NCBI GenBank assembly: GCA_964035015.1
Contig: OZ036014.1
Location: 419,501-483,500, forward strand
Direction of reading: 5' to 3'
Length of the DNA stretch: 64,000 nt
DNA from: Corallium rubrum
Taxonomy: Eukaryota > Cnidaria > Anthozoa > Scleralcyonacea > Coralliidae
In this document: positions 23,801 through 29,863 of the stretch, one piece after another
Position numbering within the stretch: position 1 is the stretch's first letter
Layout of the letters: every line of letters starts with the position of its first letter
Notes under the pieces: generated by a model
Database searches by the model: none
The model's input: the letters and a program-made list of their open reading frames with translations, nothing else
Told to the model about the DNA's origin: nothing
Program-made: the position numbers and the translations under genes

Positions 23801-25454
23801 GCAATCAGCCGAGTATTGAAAGCGATTTTCAAAGCGAACAGCCAAAAACGAGCAAGCGACGAAGAAGAACGACGAAGAATCTTTATCAATTAAACTTTAA
23901 AAACACTAGATCTTCAAGTTTTGACTGTTTTTCAATCACAAAAGACGTTCCAAGCTTCCCGGTCAGACTGCATGTCGGCAGTTGTTTACTGTCGAACGAT
24001 AAACTTTGAACTTTTGAATATCACGTGAATGTCATCTCGATTACGCAATTTAATTATGTTAATTTATCTAATTATGTAAATTATAAATCGTACGATTAAC
24101 AAAAAAAATAAATATGTTATTTACCGTTTTGGTCGGTCCGTATAGAGAAATATTTCCCTCGGTCTCAAAAACAACCCTCGGCCTGCGGCCTCGGGCAGTT
24201 TTTGAGACCTCGGGAAATATTTCTCTATACGGACCTCCCAGCCGGTAAATAACATATATTTATTTAGGGTTAAGGGTTACTAACCCCAGTAAAGGGTTAG
24301 TAATAAGGGTTACTTATTTAGGGTCAAGGGTTACTAACCCCGGTAAAGGGTTAGTAATCCATGAGGAAAACACAAAGGAAATCAGTATCGGTAGCTTTAT
24401 ATCTGGAAATTCAAGTTTCGGAAATGTTGCGAGTTTGAAGGTGTTGTCAAACGGTGAAGTTTGCGCTTGATAAAGGTAGAAACTTACACGTTGCGATATA
24501 TCGAGACGATTTCATATGCTTAATTTTTGCACACTACTTGCCATCCCTCTAAATCCGAAATCGTCCTGATGGACCACAGAATTTGAATTTTTTGAATTTA
24601 TTATTTGAATTTATTAAATTTCCACTTAACGTGTGGCAGGAGAGAGGAACAGAACTTTCGTCCCAATTGACACACCAAACTCCTATGTGTAGACAACTAA
24701 GACCTAGGTGTTGATTTTACGGAGGGAGGAAAACCGGAGAACCCGGCGAAAAACCCTCGGAGCACAGGAGAGACCAACTAAACTCTACTCACATAAGTCC
24801 CAAGCTGGCGGAGTACTGGGTTATTCCCAAACGGTCACCCATCCAAGTACTAACCCCGTCCGACCGGGCTTAACTATTGGTGAGAGGCAGCGCCCTAACA
24901 GCACACGCCACCCGTCCTATAAAGAGAAGAAACCTTATGGGGGTGTAGGAGAGACCAACTACACTCTACTCACATAAGTCCCAAGCTGGCGAAGGACGGG
25001 GTTATCAGTCCCAAACGGTCACCCATCCAAGTACTAACCCCGTCCGACCGGGCTTAACTATTGGTGAGAGGCAGCGCCCTAACAGCACACGCCACCCATC
25101 CTATAAAGAGAAGAAACCTTATGGGGTGTAGAGGCACGTAAATGGTTTTTGCCCAGGGGCCCAACATTTCTCTCGGTGACCCTGAAAACAACCCTCAAAT
25201 TATACCTCCTCGAAAGAATAGATAGTTAAATTTATTAAAATAAATTCTTAACATTAACAGTGTACTTAATCAAAACCGAAGATCTCACGCTTCATATTAT
25301 TTTATTTTAGAGAAAGAAAATTATTAAATACCTTGTCCGACGGTACTTTCTCAAACGAGAATCGCAAAGAAAGAAGGAACTAAGTACTTTGAAGGATATC
25401 GAAGATTGTAAATCTGAAATGATCAGAGTTCTCAAAGAAACTTGCAACGCTTAG
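8261..25454 (+). CDS. TRPC-type cation channel, complete (TRPC gene 1)
   Basis: Seven exons splice in frame: 8261-9160, 13765-14047, 15179-15695, 16948-17146, 20324-20458, 21197-21265, 25311-25454; 748 residues, usual TRPC length. Domains in order: ankyrin repeats (about 35-200), the TRP_2 pre-S1 region with KKDPLTQAFELNKLLEKRA (about 215-285), S1-S2, S3-S5, pore loop with FWALFDKIDL, S6 with LNMLIAMM, TRP box WKFSR, a proline-containing YNLIPNP segment, and a basic CIRB-like C-terminal helix. TRPC channels are tetrameric plasma-membrane cation channels gated downstream of phospholipase C; that role is by homology. The start ATG 8261 has a good context (ACCATGG). Odd point: the filter reads FD where TRPC proteins usually read FG. 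A paralogue lies downstream. Introns are repeat-filled, up to 4.6 kb. Confidence 0.92.
9228..11060. repeat. 1.8-kb inverted structure built of mirrored 18-bp arrays
   Basis: The arms 9228-9300 and 10985-11055 are reverse complements (CCTTTCGTGTTACGCTCACC against its complement). Inside them the 18-mer CCTGGTAACCTAGTAATC runs forward from about 9290 to 10225 (about 48 copies, with degenerate 15-18-bp copies at both ends to 10410) and in reverse from about 10515 to 10990 (about 25 copies). It lies in intron 1 of TRPC gene 1 directly after exon 1. Confidence 0.9.
10400..10512 (-). pseudogene. LINE reverse transcriptase fragment between the mirrored arrays
   Basis: The minus strand reads GLIIDCHLNWRKHINELAKK, then a stop and GYIGILSKYDI. 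This is the conserved C-terminal reverse transcriptase/thumb pattern of non-LTR retrotransposons (GVIID..L.WK.HI..). It sits exactly at the turn of the inverted structure. Confidence 0.65.
11695..11945. repeat. Inverted repeat (TACTGCCGAAACAGAGAACG arms)
   Basis: The arm at about 11750-11800 is the reverse complement of 11895-11945. The inner GAAGGGCCTTCGCTCGAAACG motif returns at 16375-16530 with GAAACGTTAGACTCCTACGT. It is a foldback element in TRPC intron 1. Confidence 0.6.
12470..13235 (+). mobile_element. hAT transposon relic
   Basis: The ends are TAGTGCTGTGC at about 12471 and GCACAGCACTA at about 13234. Inside, 12474-12920 is one frame broken by a TGA at 12762-12764; past it SSVTSERVFSLMGNIVSKKR is the hAT C-terminal dimerisation motif. 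Only the last part of a transposase remains. A flanking TATAAAG occurs on both sides, but offset, so the target duplication is unresolved. Confidence 0.8.
12474..12920 (+). pseudogene. hAT transposase C-terminal fragment with internal stop
   Basis: The frame gives GKVNAQDLLDYWYRHKNE, a TGA, then LTRLVLSYLSCSPSSVTSER and the rest of the hATC domain, ending at TAA 12918-12920. The stop replaces a position that is often aromatic in the family. It is not functional. Confidence 0.78.
13345..13685. mobile_element. Foldback element with GCAACAAATTG motifs
   Basis: GTAATACGGGCAACAAATTG near 13354 is mirrored by CAATTTGTTGCTCGTATTAC near 13643. Inside are several further palindromic GCAACAAAATTTTGTTG motifs. 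It is non-coding and lies just upstream of TRPC exon 2. Confidence 0.6.
13765..14047 (+). CDS. TRPC gene 1 exon 2: S1-S2
   Basis: The acceptor TACTTCTGTAG and the donor TTAG|GTAAGT bracket 283 nt. It starts FVAHPHTQQLL, the invariant TRPC start of the S1 region, and contains two hydrophobic segments (about residues 325-345 and 365-385). It ends in phase 1. Confidence 0.9.
14050..14985 (+). repeat. CCATACTGTA microsatellite split by a foldback insertion
   Basis: Irregular TACCATACTG/TACCACACCA repeats occupy 14050-14300 and 14822-14985. The interval holds an element whose 14635-14825 part is a palindrome (GGCTCATGGTTTAG to its complement, with GGAGCAC and CGATGGAGCAC arms). It lies in TRPC intron 2. 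Confidence 0.7.
15179..15695 (+). CDS. TRPC gene 1 exon 3: S3-S5
   Basis: The acceptor TTTTTTGCAG precedes 15179 and the donor AC|GTAAGT follows 15695. It encodes S3, S4 and S5 with LGPLQLSLYRMLRDVVKF (S4-S5 linker) and GLRNLYSYY after S5. The aligned exon of the paralogue is 505 nt, this one 517 nt, with the same phases. Confidence 0.92.
15740..16245 (+). repeat. GGAGT pentanucleotide minisatellite
   Basis: Long runs of GGAGT with GTAGA variants, in two homogeneous blocks separated by AAAGAGAGGAGTGGAGACTG (seen twice). It lies in TRPC intron 3. Reading frames through it give only HSTPL-type repeats. Confidence 0.9.
16375..16530. repeat. Inverted and repeated GAAACGTTAGACTCCTACGT units
   Basis: Three partial copies of a GAAGGGCCTTCGCTTGAAACG-like unit, related to the inverted repeat at 11695-11945. 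Confidence 0.5.
16948..17146 (+). CDS. TRPC gene 1 exon 4: pore helix, filter and S6
   Basis: 199 nt, the same length as its counterpart in gene 2. The acceptor is TTTTTAG and the donor TCG|GTAGGT. It encodes [15 protein letters not shown] (pore helix and filter) and VVVALNMLIAMMTHSYDY (S6). Confidence 0.9.
17236..17375. repeat. Palindrome with TATAGACC ends
   Basis: GATGAAATATTACCCC and GGGATATATCATCCCGAGGG form a near-perfect inverted repeat around GGGCGAAGCCC. It is a small foldback element in TRPC intron 4. Confidence 0.6.
17782..18152 (-). mobile_element. tRNA-derived SINE between two 66-bp direct repeats
   Basis: On the minus strand 18030-17905 has an A-box-like TGGCTCAGTGG and a B-box-like GGTTCAATTCC. 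The direct repeats 17785-17847 and 18090-18152 (AGTAATATTGGGCATTTCAC and onward) differ at only a few positions. The SINE may lie in a duplicated segment. Confidence 0.55.
18225..18365 (-). repeat. Dispersed GCATGCCCCCGGACCCCC-family repeat, reversed
   Basis: CTAGGGGGGTCCGGGGGTAT followed by CTGAGTCTCTGAAATGGCAT is the reverse complement of the family at 2015-2150. Confidence 0.55.
18449..18658. mobile_element. Foldback MITE family G, copy 1
   Basis: The end ACAGTCATTTGCAA with TCACTTTTCACCAAAATG is mirrored by TTCTGGTGAAAAGTGAGTAG and AAATGACTGC. GAACTTC/GAAGTTC repeats fill the arms. Related copies are at 28350-28560 and 37128-37388. Confidence 0.65.
18874..19610. mobile_element. MITE with GGCCTGYGCTAAACGT ends, carrying a nested palindrome
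   Basis: The terminal inverted repeats GGCCTGCGCTAAACGTTGAA and its near complement at 19572-19610 are flanked by TGA on both sides, which may be a 3-bp target duplication. Multiple GACGAATTTAATTC motifs fill the arms. A second palindrome built on GTATCCAAACACGGAAAA occupies about 19040-19320. Confidence 0.65.
19640..19860 (-). mobile_element. SINE tail (5S-derived family), truncated
   Basis: It shares CGGAGGGAGGAAAACCGGAG and GGAGAGACCAACTAAACTCT with the copy at 24600-24800, but the 5S-like head is missing. Confidence 0.6.
20190..20275. repeat. Short palindrome CATGTTCATCTTCAGG
   Basis: ACATGTTCATCTTCAGGTT pairs with AACCTGAAGATGAACATGT around a T-rich loop, about 45 nt upstream of TRPC exon 5. 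It is the end of a small foldback element. Confidence 0.5.
20324..20458 (+). CDS. TRPC gene 1 exon 5: TRP box
   Basis: 45 codons, phase 0 at both ends. QWKFSRTQLWLEFVEKG carries the TRP box helix just inside the membrane; LPSPYNLIPNP follows. The donor is AAG|GTGAGT. Confidence 0.9.
20515..21145 (+). repeat. Compound microsatellite (ATTT)n (GTTT)n (TTTC)n (TTCC)n
   Basis: Consecutive tetranucleotide runs fill most of TRPC intron 5. Long open frames across it (FVCL, FLPS repeats) are artefacts of the period. Confidence 0.95.
21197..21265 (+). CDS. TRPC gene 1 exon 6: short charged linker
   Basis: 23 codons (FRKRHPPYTDCDGVADEKKK and so on) between the acceptor TCTTTTAG and the donor GAG|GTATTT, in phase with both neighbours. 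There is little family conservation here, so this exon rests on splice sites and phase. Confidence 0.7.
21448..22577 (+). repeat. 25-bp tandem array, about 45 copies
   Basis: The unit joins GTAACTAGTG with TTAGCCAGAGTAAAA (25 bp), with T/G and A/G variants at fixed positions. It lies in TRPC gene 1 intron 6. A related 25-bp unit forms the array at 31850-32690 in TRPC gene 2. Confidence 0.95.
22578..24358 (+). repeat. 54-bp GGGTTA-rich tandem array interrupted by an element
   Basis: About ten units of 54 bp, containing GGTAAAGGGTTAGTAATAAG and TTTAGGGTTAAGGGTTACTA, run to about 23152 and resume at 24252-24358. The interruption is a 1.1-kb insertion. The array abuts the 25-bp array directly. 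Confidence 0.9.
23153..24251. mobile_element. Insertion splitting the 54-bp array
   Basis: The left part has CGGTCCGTAT and a GAGCGGTCCGTA/TACGGACCGCTC palindrome; the right end has TCTCTATACGGACC and a palindrome around GGCCTGCGGCC. Ends resemble TTATTT..GGTCCGTAT in inverted orientation. No transposase is seen. The exact ends are uncertain. Confidence 0.55.
24600..25135 (-). mobile_element. 5S-rRNA-derived SINE, two heads and one tail
   Basis: On the minus strand 24925-24805 and 25110-24985 read GTTAAGC, GTCGGACGGGGTTAGTACTT and GGATGGGTGACCG, which is the 5S rRNA internal control region. Each is followed by a SINE body, and the copy nearest 24600 by a tail with CTCCGGTTTTCCTCCCTCCG. This is the layout of 5S-derived SINE3-type elements, not a working 5S gene. 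Confidence 0.7.
25311..25454 (+). CDS. TRPC gene 1 exon 7: CIRB-like C-terminus and stop
   Basis: 48 codons with stop TAG at 25452-25454. KKIIKYLVRRYFLKRESQRK matches the basic TRPC C-terminal helix that binds calmodulin and IP3 receptor in known family members. The acceptor is TTTATTTTAG. Confidence 0.85.
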   Translation, partial: RKKIIKYLVRRYFLKRESQRKKELSTLKDIEDCKSEMIRVLKETCNA

Positions 25455-25479
25455 CGACCGAACTAAATGATTTGTTAGT

Positions 25480-25967
25480 TTAAAGTGTATATGAAACTAA
25501 AATTAAGTTTGTCTTATTTGAAAGAACTCTTAAAATAATGGGGAATATCAATTTACAGCTTTTTCATATTTTACTTAGTTCTTGAGATATTTAGACTTAT
25601 GTGATATTCAAATGAGATAACTTATGGTTCGTTTTTTCACTAATTAACATATTCGAAAATCGCGAATATTTTTAAGATTATTGAACAAAATCACTTGAAA
25701 CTTTGCATGTTGCTACAGTTCATGCAACTAAACATGAAAGACAAGTTTCAAGTGATTTTGTTCAATAATCTTAAAAATATTCACGATTTTCGAATATGTT
25801 AATTAGAAAAAAACGAACCATAAGTTATCTCATTTGAATATCACATAAGTCTAAATATCTCAAGAACTAAGTAAAATATGAAAAAGCTGTAAATTGATAT
25901 TCCCCATTATTTTAAGAGTTCTTTCAAATAAGACAAACTTAATTTTCGTTTCATATTCACTTTAAGT
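25480..25967. repeat. Near-perfect inverted repeat just after the TRPC gene 1 stop codon
   Basis: The arms 25480-25712 and 25746-25967 are reverse complements with only a handful of mismatches; the spacer is about 35 nt. The left arm starts about 25 nt after the stop at 25454, so it lies in the 3' UTR unless polyadenylation is immediate. There is no coding content. Confidence 0.9.
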
Positions 25968-26144
25968 GGTCCTCTGATGAAAATATTGTTGGTAGTGTTT
26001 CTGCATAATCCTAAAGATATTATGGTACTTGGTAATTGTGCGAAGTTTCATTTCGAAATTCTCAAAAACAAAGTTGTATTTTACGTGCGAAGTTTGTAAT
26101 TTTGGAGCGCCGCCATTAAATTGGCCGTGTTTGAGAAGAATGAG

Positions 26145-26242
26145 TTGAGAACTTATGACGTCATAGACTCAACAAAAACAAAAGATCATTGTTGTCAACA
26201 AAAGGGTCATTGTTGTTGTTGAGTCTATGACGTCATATGCTT
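26145..26242. repeat. Palindrome with TATGACGTCATA ends
   Basis: ACTTATGACGTCATAGACTC pairs with GAGTCTATGACGTCATATG around TTGTTG repeats. Confidence 0.5.
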
Positions 26243-26352
26243 CCTCGACTCAGTCCACTTTAGCGGTAGTCTCATTCGCAGACCTTATGGCTCATATCCA
26301 TAGAGCACACGTGACTATTCTCTAACCCTTAGTAAAAGCATAAAAGAGATAC

Positions 26353-26822
26353 CACAGGGAGCCCATCTTGGCATTTCGTCATGCCAAAAAGCGCGTGGGC
26401 ACTGTAGCAGGGGATTTAAAAAAAAAAAAAGAAAAACGGTTACCGGAAGCGGGGAAAAAGGCGGGGAAAAGGAAAAAAAGGGGGCAATTGGGGGGGGGGG
26501 GGGGGGGGGAGCGGAAAAAATATAAAGGATGAAACACCAAACGTTTAACGTGGAATGTGTTCCGCAAGTAGCCAGGACATCTCGTATCGTCGGGAGCCAC
26601 CGTTAGAATACTGAAACCAACTGAAACTCAGAGTCAGATGAATATGCAATAAATCAATAATCCTGTGACTTCCCACTTTATCCGAAAAGCTTATCGTGGG
26701 ATTTCGTAGCTACCCGAAGTGTCAACGATGATGTAGTGTCCTAGCTACTTGCGGAATACATGCAAAATCACGGCTAAAAGTTGAGATTTGGCATGACGAA
26801 TTACCAAGATGGGCTCCCTGTG
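26353..26822. mobile_element. DNA transposon family H, copy 1 (7-bp target duplication)
   Basis: The ends CACAGGGAGCCCATCTTGG and its complement are flanked by the direct repeat GAGATAC (26346-26352 and 26823-26829). The inside is poly-A and poly-G rich and non-coding. The second copy is at 39342-40020. Confidence 0.85.
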
Positions 26823-27414
26823 GAGATACTAGAAACCTGCACAGAACTACCGATGGTCAAAATTGAAGTGAGATTGAAAGGGATTGCAAATTAATGTTCA
26901 TCTTGATTAAGATTTCTCTTCCACAGTTGTTACCGTTTTGATTTTGAAGCTCAAAATTTAAATATAAGACAATTTTGGCTAAAACTAGCGTGACATGTGC
27001 AGAACAGTTGAAATTAAAAACTGTAAAGTATAAACGATATATTGGGTCATGCAGGGCAGCACGCCGTACCCAGAATTTTAAGACTTGTTCTTCCTTTCAT
27101 TTCTCAATGTACGTCATACACGTTTTTATAATATAAATAAGTACGTCATACACGTTATATATACCTGTAATTAAATTTATAAACAAAAGTCGTTTGTATA
27201 GCGGAAGCCTTAAACAGATAGCCATAGGCGTACGGCCAAACTTTTTTTAGAGGGGGGGGGGGGGGTGAGCTGAAATCGACAATGAATGACCAACTATACT
27301 ATACATCTAGAATATTATATTTTTGTTAAATAACGACGGATATCAGTCTGTATATATCATGAATGAACGGCTAGTTGCCTCTGTCCTGGTAACTAATCTG
27401 GGGTGACAAAAATA

Positions 27415-28040
27415 ACTCGACTCTTATGGACCAACTTCAAATTCTTCAAAATAAAGCTTGCTAAAATTACTTCCTCATTCCTCAACTGATGTTCCTCAAA
27501 AAATGTTCCTCATTTTACTTCCTCAACTGAAGCTCTCAATAAACTACACTGGCATCCACTTATATACCGGCGAGATTTACACCGAGTTTTAACAATCTTC
27601 AAGTGTAAAAAATAATTTAATAGACTGTGATTTCAAACTGACTAATATTAACCATACTTATAATACTAGACGCAAAGACAATATCTACCTTAGTAAACCC
27701 AAAACAAATTGGGGGAAGCAAAAATTTCTCTATCAAGCATCTAAAGAATATGCTTTGACATTCAATTTAAGATCGATAGAACAACTGACTGCCTTTAAAC
27801 ATGAACTCCTCAAAATAGCATACCCATAATATTACTTTATAGTTTACTTTTTTTAATCTTTGTAATATACTATATAATCATTAACAGATATACTCTTACT
27901 TTATAATTTTACGAGGTATTCTATATATTTTTTTTCTTTTATAATTTCATATTTTGTATTTTTGTTTCTGCAGGAACCTTCTGAAAAACACACTATTTGT
28001 GATGTACGTTTTCCTGAATAAATAATATTATCATTCATTC
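27415..28040 (+). mobile_element. LINE 3' end (reverse transcriptase C-terminus)
   Basis: With frame breaks it reads LQILQNKAC, LNKLHWHPLIYRRDLHRVLT, FKCK, NTRRKDNIYLSKPKTNWGKQ and LYQASKEYALTFNLRSIEQL, the C-terminal pattern of L2/CR1/Jockey-like elements. It ends in TGAATAAATAATATTATCATTC repeats. It is not functional. Confidence 0.7.
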
Positions 28041-28117
28041 AAAACACAAGGAAGGTGTTATGAAAATACCGAGCCGCACTTTTTGAGTCTCACCTTATAT
28101 TTCCGTCATTTAATACA

Positions 28118-28355
28118 TGGATCGCGAATCTCGACTGGGCATCAGAATGACGCGTTCTGAGTCGGGATAAAACTTAATTAACTTTGTAACATCAAGCTAA
28201 AGCTGCAGTTTTCATTTGCATTTTCAATTACATTTCTGAACTCATTGTACTGAATTCCTCAGCCTAATGTTATAAATTGAAATAAGTTTTATCCCGACTC
28301 AGAACGCATCATTCTGATGCGCCGTCGACATACGCGATCAGATCCATGTATTCAT
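28118..28355. repeat. Inverted repeat with CGACTCAGAACGC arms
   Basis: TACATGGATCGCG, CATCAGAATGACGCGTTCTG and GTCGGGATAAAACTTA reappear as complements at about 28280-28350. It is a foldback element of about 240 bp. Confidence 0.55.
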
Positions 28356-28560
28356 GCAACATACTTTCACCAAAGTGTTCGTTCGGACGTTGGCACGTTC
28401 GTTACGAAAAGTTCACAGGCTTCTTTTGAACAAGGCATTTGATTGGCCGCTTGGTTCCTAAATAGCAGCCAATCACATACGTAGCTCAAAACGAACTACC
28501 AAATGAACACGCGAACTTCGGTGAACATTTTGGTGAAAAGTATGTTGCAAATTACTGTAA
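28350..28560. mobile_element. Foldback MITE family G, copy 2
   Basis: GCAACATACTTTCACCAAAG and CATTTTGGTGAAAAGTATG are the arms, with GTTCG/CGAAC motifs inside. Same family as 18449-18658. Confidence 0.6.
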
Positions 28561-28619
28561 TAACCCTTCACCTAAATTTCTCTCGCTGCACAAAAAATCT
28601 GTGCACATCCCCCCTCCCC

Positions 28620-28700
28620 CGCAGTCCATACGCTTGATATGCTTGGTAAGATGTTCTTCCGTAGTACTGGTAAGATCCCATTGAGAGCATTCAACCAATG
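28620..28700 (-). pseudogene. Degenerate C2H2 zinc-finger motif
   Basis: The minus strand reads VECSQWDLTSTTEEHLTKHI, then KRMD. It matches C-x2-C-x12-H-x4-H except that the second Cys is Trp and the last His is Asp. The duplicate copy near 29190 is frameshifted. It is a relic of a zinc-finger gene or element. Confidence 0.4.
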
Positions 28701-28967
28701 TAAGCTTATACGTAACTTTATAAACAGGAAGTTGCAAAGTTATTTTTGATATATAAAAACTATGTACAGTCTATAGCAATGTTACTTGCTAAAGTATAAA
28801 TCACTCTCACCTTCATTCAATACACCCATTCGAACTGCAGTCGGCACTGTCAACTGCATTTCGTTCTCATTCGATACATTCAGCTCTTTTAAATTAACAA
28901 GTTGTTTTCTAGTGCTAAATGAGAATACTATAAAAGAGCCACTGATAGAGTTCTCAAAATGCTCTCA

Positions 28968-29126
28968 ATGGTTACTAATGACGATAGTTTAGCGATCACC
29001 CAAACCACAGGAAGGCTGATGTTTGCCTTGTTTAATATCTGCGCTATCCTTGTAGGAATAAATACACTCATAGCTATGATGAATAATTCCTACGAATACG
29101 TTGCAGACCCGGGGGTGTTCATATGA
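28968..29126 (+). pseudogene. TRPC S6 exon fragment (52-codon open frame)
   Basis: From ATG 28968 it reads [20 protein letters not shown], then [19 protein letters not shown] and SYEYVA, then DPGVFI and TGA (29124-29126). The 132 nt from 28974 to 29105 match the S6 exon of TRPC gene 2 (35195-35393) with 7 differences, 6 of them synonymous third positions and one Val to Ile. The match ends exactly where that exon ends, but no donor follows. Confidence 0.85.
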
Positions 29127-29442
29127 TCCCTGCAGCCCTGCACATCCCCCCTCCCCCGCAGTCCATACGCCTATGATATACTTGGTAAGATGTTCTTCCG
29201 TAGTACGGTAAGATCCCATTGAAACTACTCAACCAATGCAAGCTTACATGTAACTTTATAAACAGGAAGTTGTAAAGTTATTTTTGATATATATAAAAAT
29301 TATATATAGTCTGTAGCAATGTTAATTGCTAAAGTATAAATCACCCTTACTTTCACCATAATACGGCCATTCAAACTGTAGTCGGCAGTGTCAACTGCAC
29401 TTCGTTGTCATTCGATACATTCAGCTCTTTTAAATTAACAAG

Positions 29443-29613
29443 ATGTTTTCTAGTGCTACTTACACATCACCAATTGCAATCAGTCCTGAAGATACGAATA
29501 AGAATACTATAAAAGAGCCACCGATAGAGAGTTCTCAAAATGCTCTCAATTATTGGCGTGAGCAAGACAGATCCAAAGGATATATTGAGCCAAAATCTGA
29601 GCGACCCTCTTGA
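29443..29613 (+). CDS. Short open frame overlapping the 5' end of TRPC gene 2
   Basis: 56 codons from ATG 29443, a serine/threonine-rich polar peptide. It overlaps the TRPC frame by 74 nt in a different register. It may be an upstream open frame or the displaced original N-terminus. There is no homology I recognise. Confidence 0.35.
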   Translation: MFSSATYTSPIAISPEDTNKNTIKEPPIESSQNALNYWREQDRSKGYIEPKSERPS

Positions 29614-29863
29614 GTACACGTTCGAGATGAGTATGAACATGAAGAGGAAATCAGAAGAAGAAATGGAGTTCAAGAAGGAATACCTAGAATTATCCAAAAA
29701 ATGCAAGCGCTTCTGTGTCGAGTTGTACGACGAGTGCCGCAGTCAGAAAGAAATGGCTGCTCTATTGAATATCGACGAGAGCAATTTTACTAACTTTGGT
29801 CCTGCCGACTCTGAACAATTGGTGAATAAACTTAAGCTAGCGATTGAGCGTGATCAAAAAGAG
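29540..29863 (+). CDS. TRPC gene 2 exon 1: TRP_2 domain
   Basis: ATG 29540 to the donor GAG|GTACTA, 108 codons. [20 protein letters not shown] and [19 protein letters not shown] match exon 1 of gene 1 and end at the same splice point. The ankyrin part is absent. Confidence 0.82.

Larger units (their letters stand above)
28605..29553. repeat. Duplicated block upstream of TRPC gene 2, with an S6 fragment between copies
   Basis: 28605-28967 and 29142-29553 are direct copies (shared CATCCCCCCTCCCCCGCAGT start, TTAAATTAACAAG, AGAATACTATAAAAGAGCCA and CTCAAAATGCTCTCAAT end). The second copy holds about 40 extra bases near 29455. Between them is a TRPC S6 exon fragment (28968-29126). The second copy runs into the first recognised exon of TRPC gene 2. 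Confidence 0.85.

Noticed and set aside
24805..25110. Functional 5S rRNA genes
   Set aside because: Only the internal control region is close to 5S; flanks are SINE-like and the two copies are tandem fragments.
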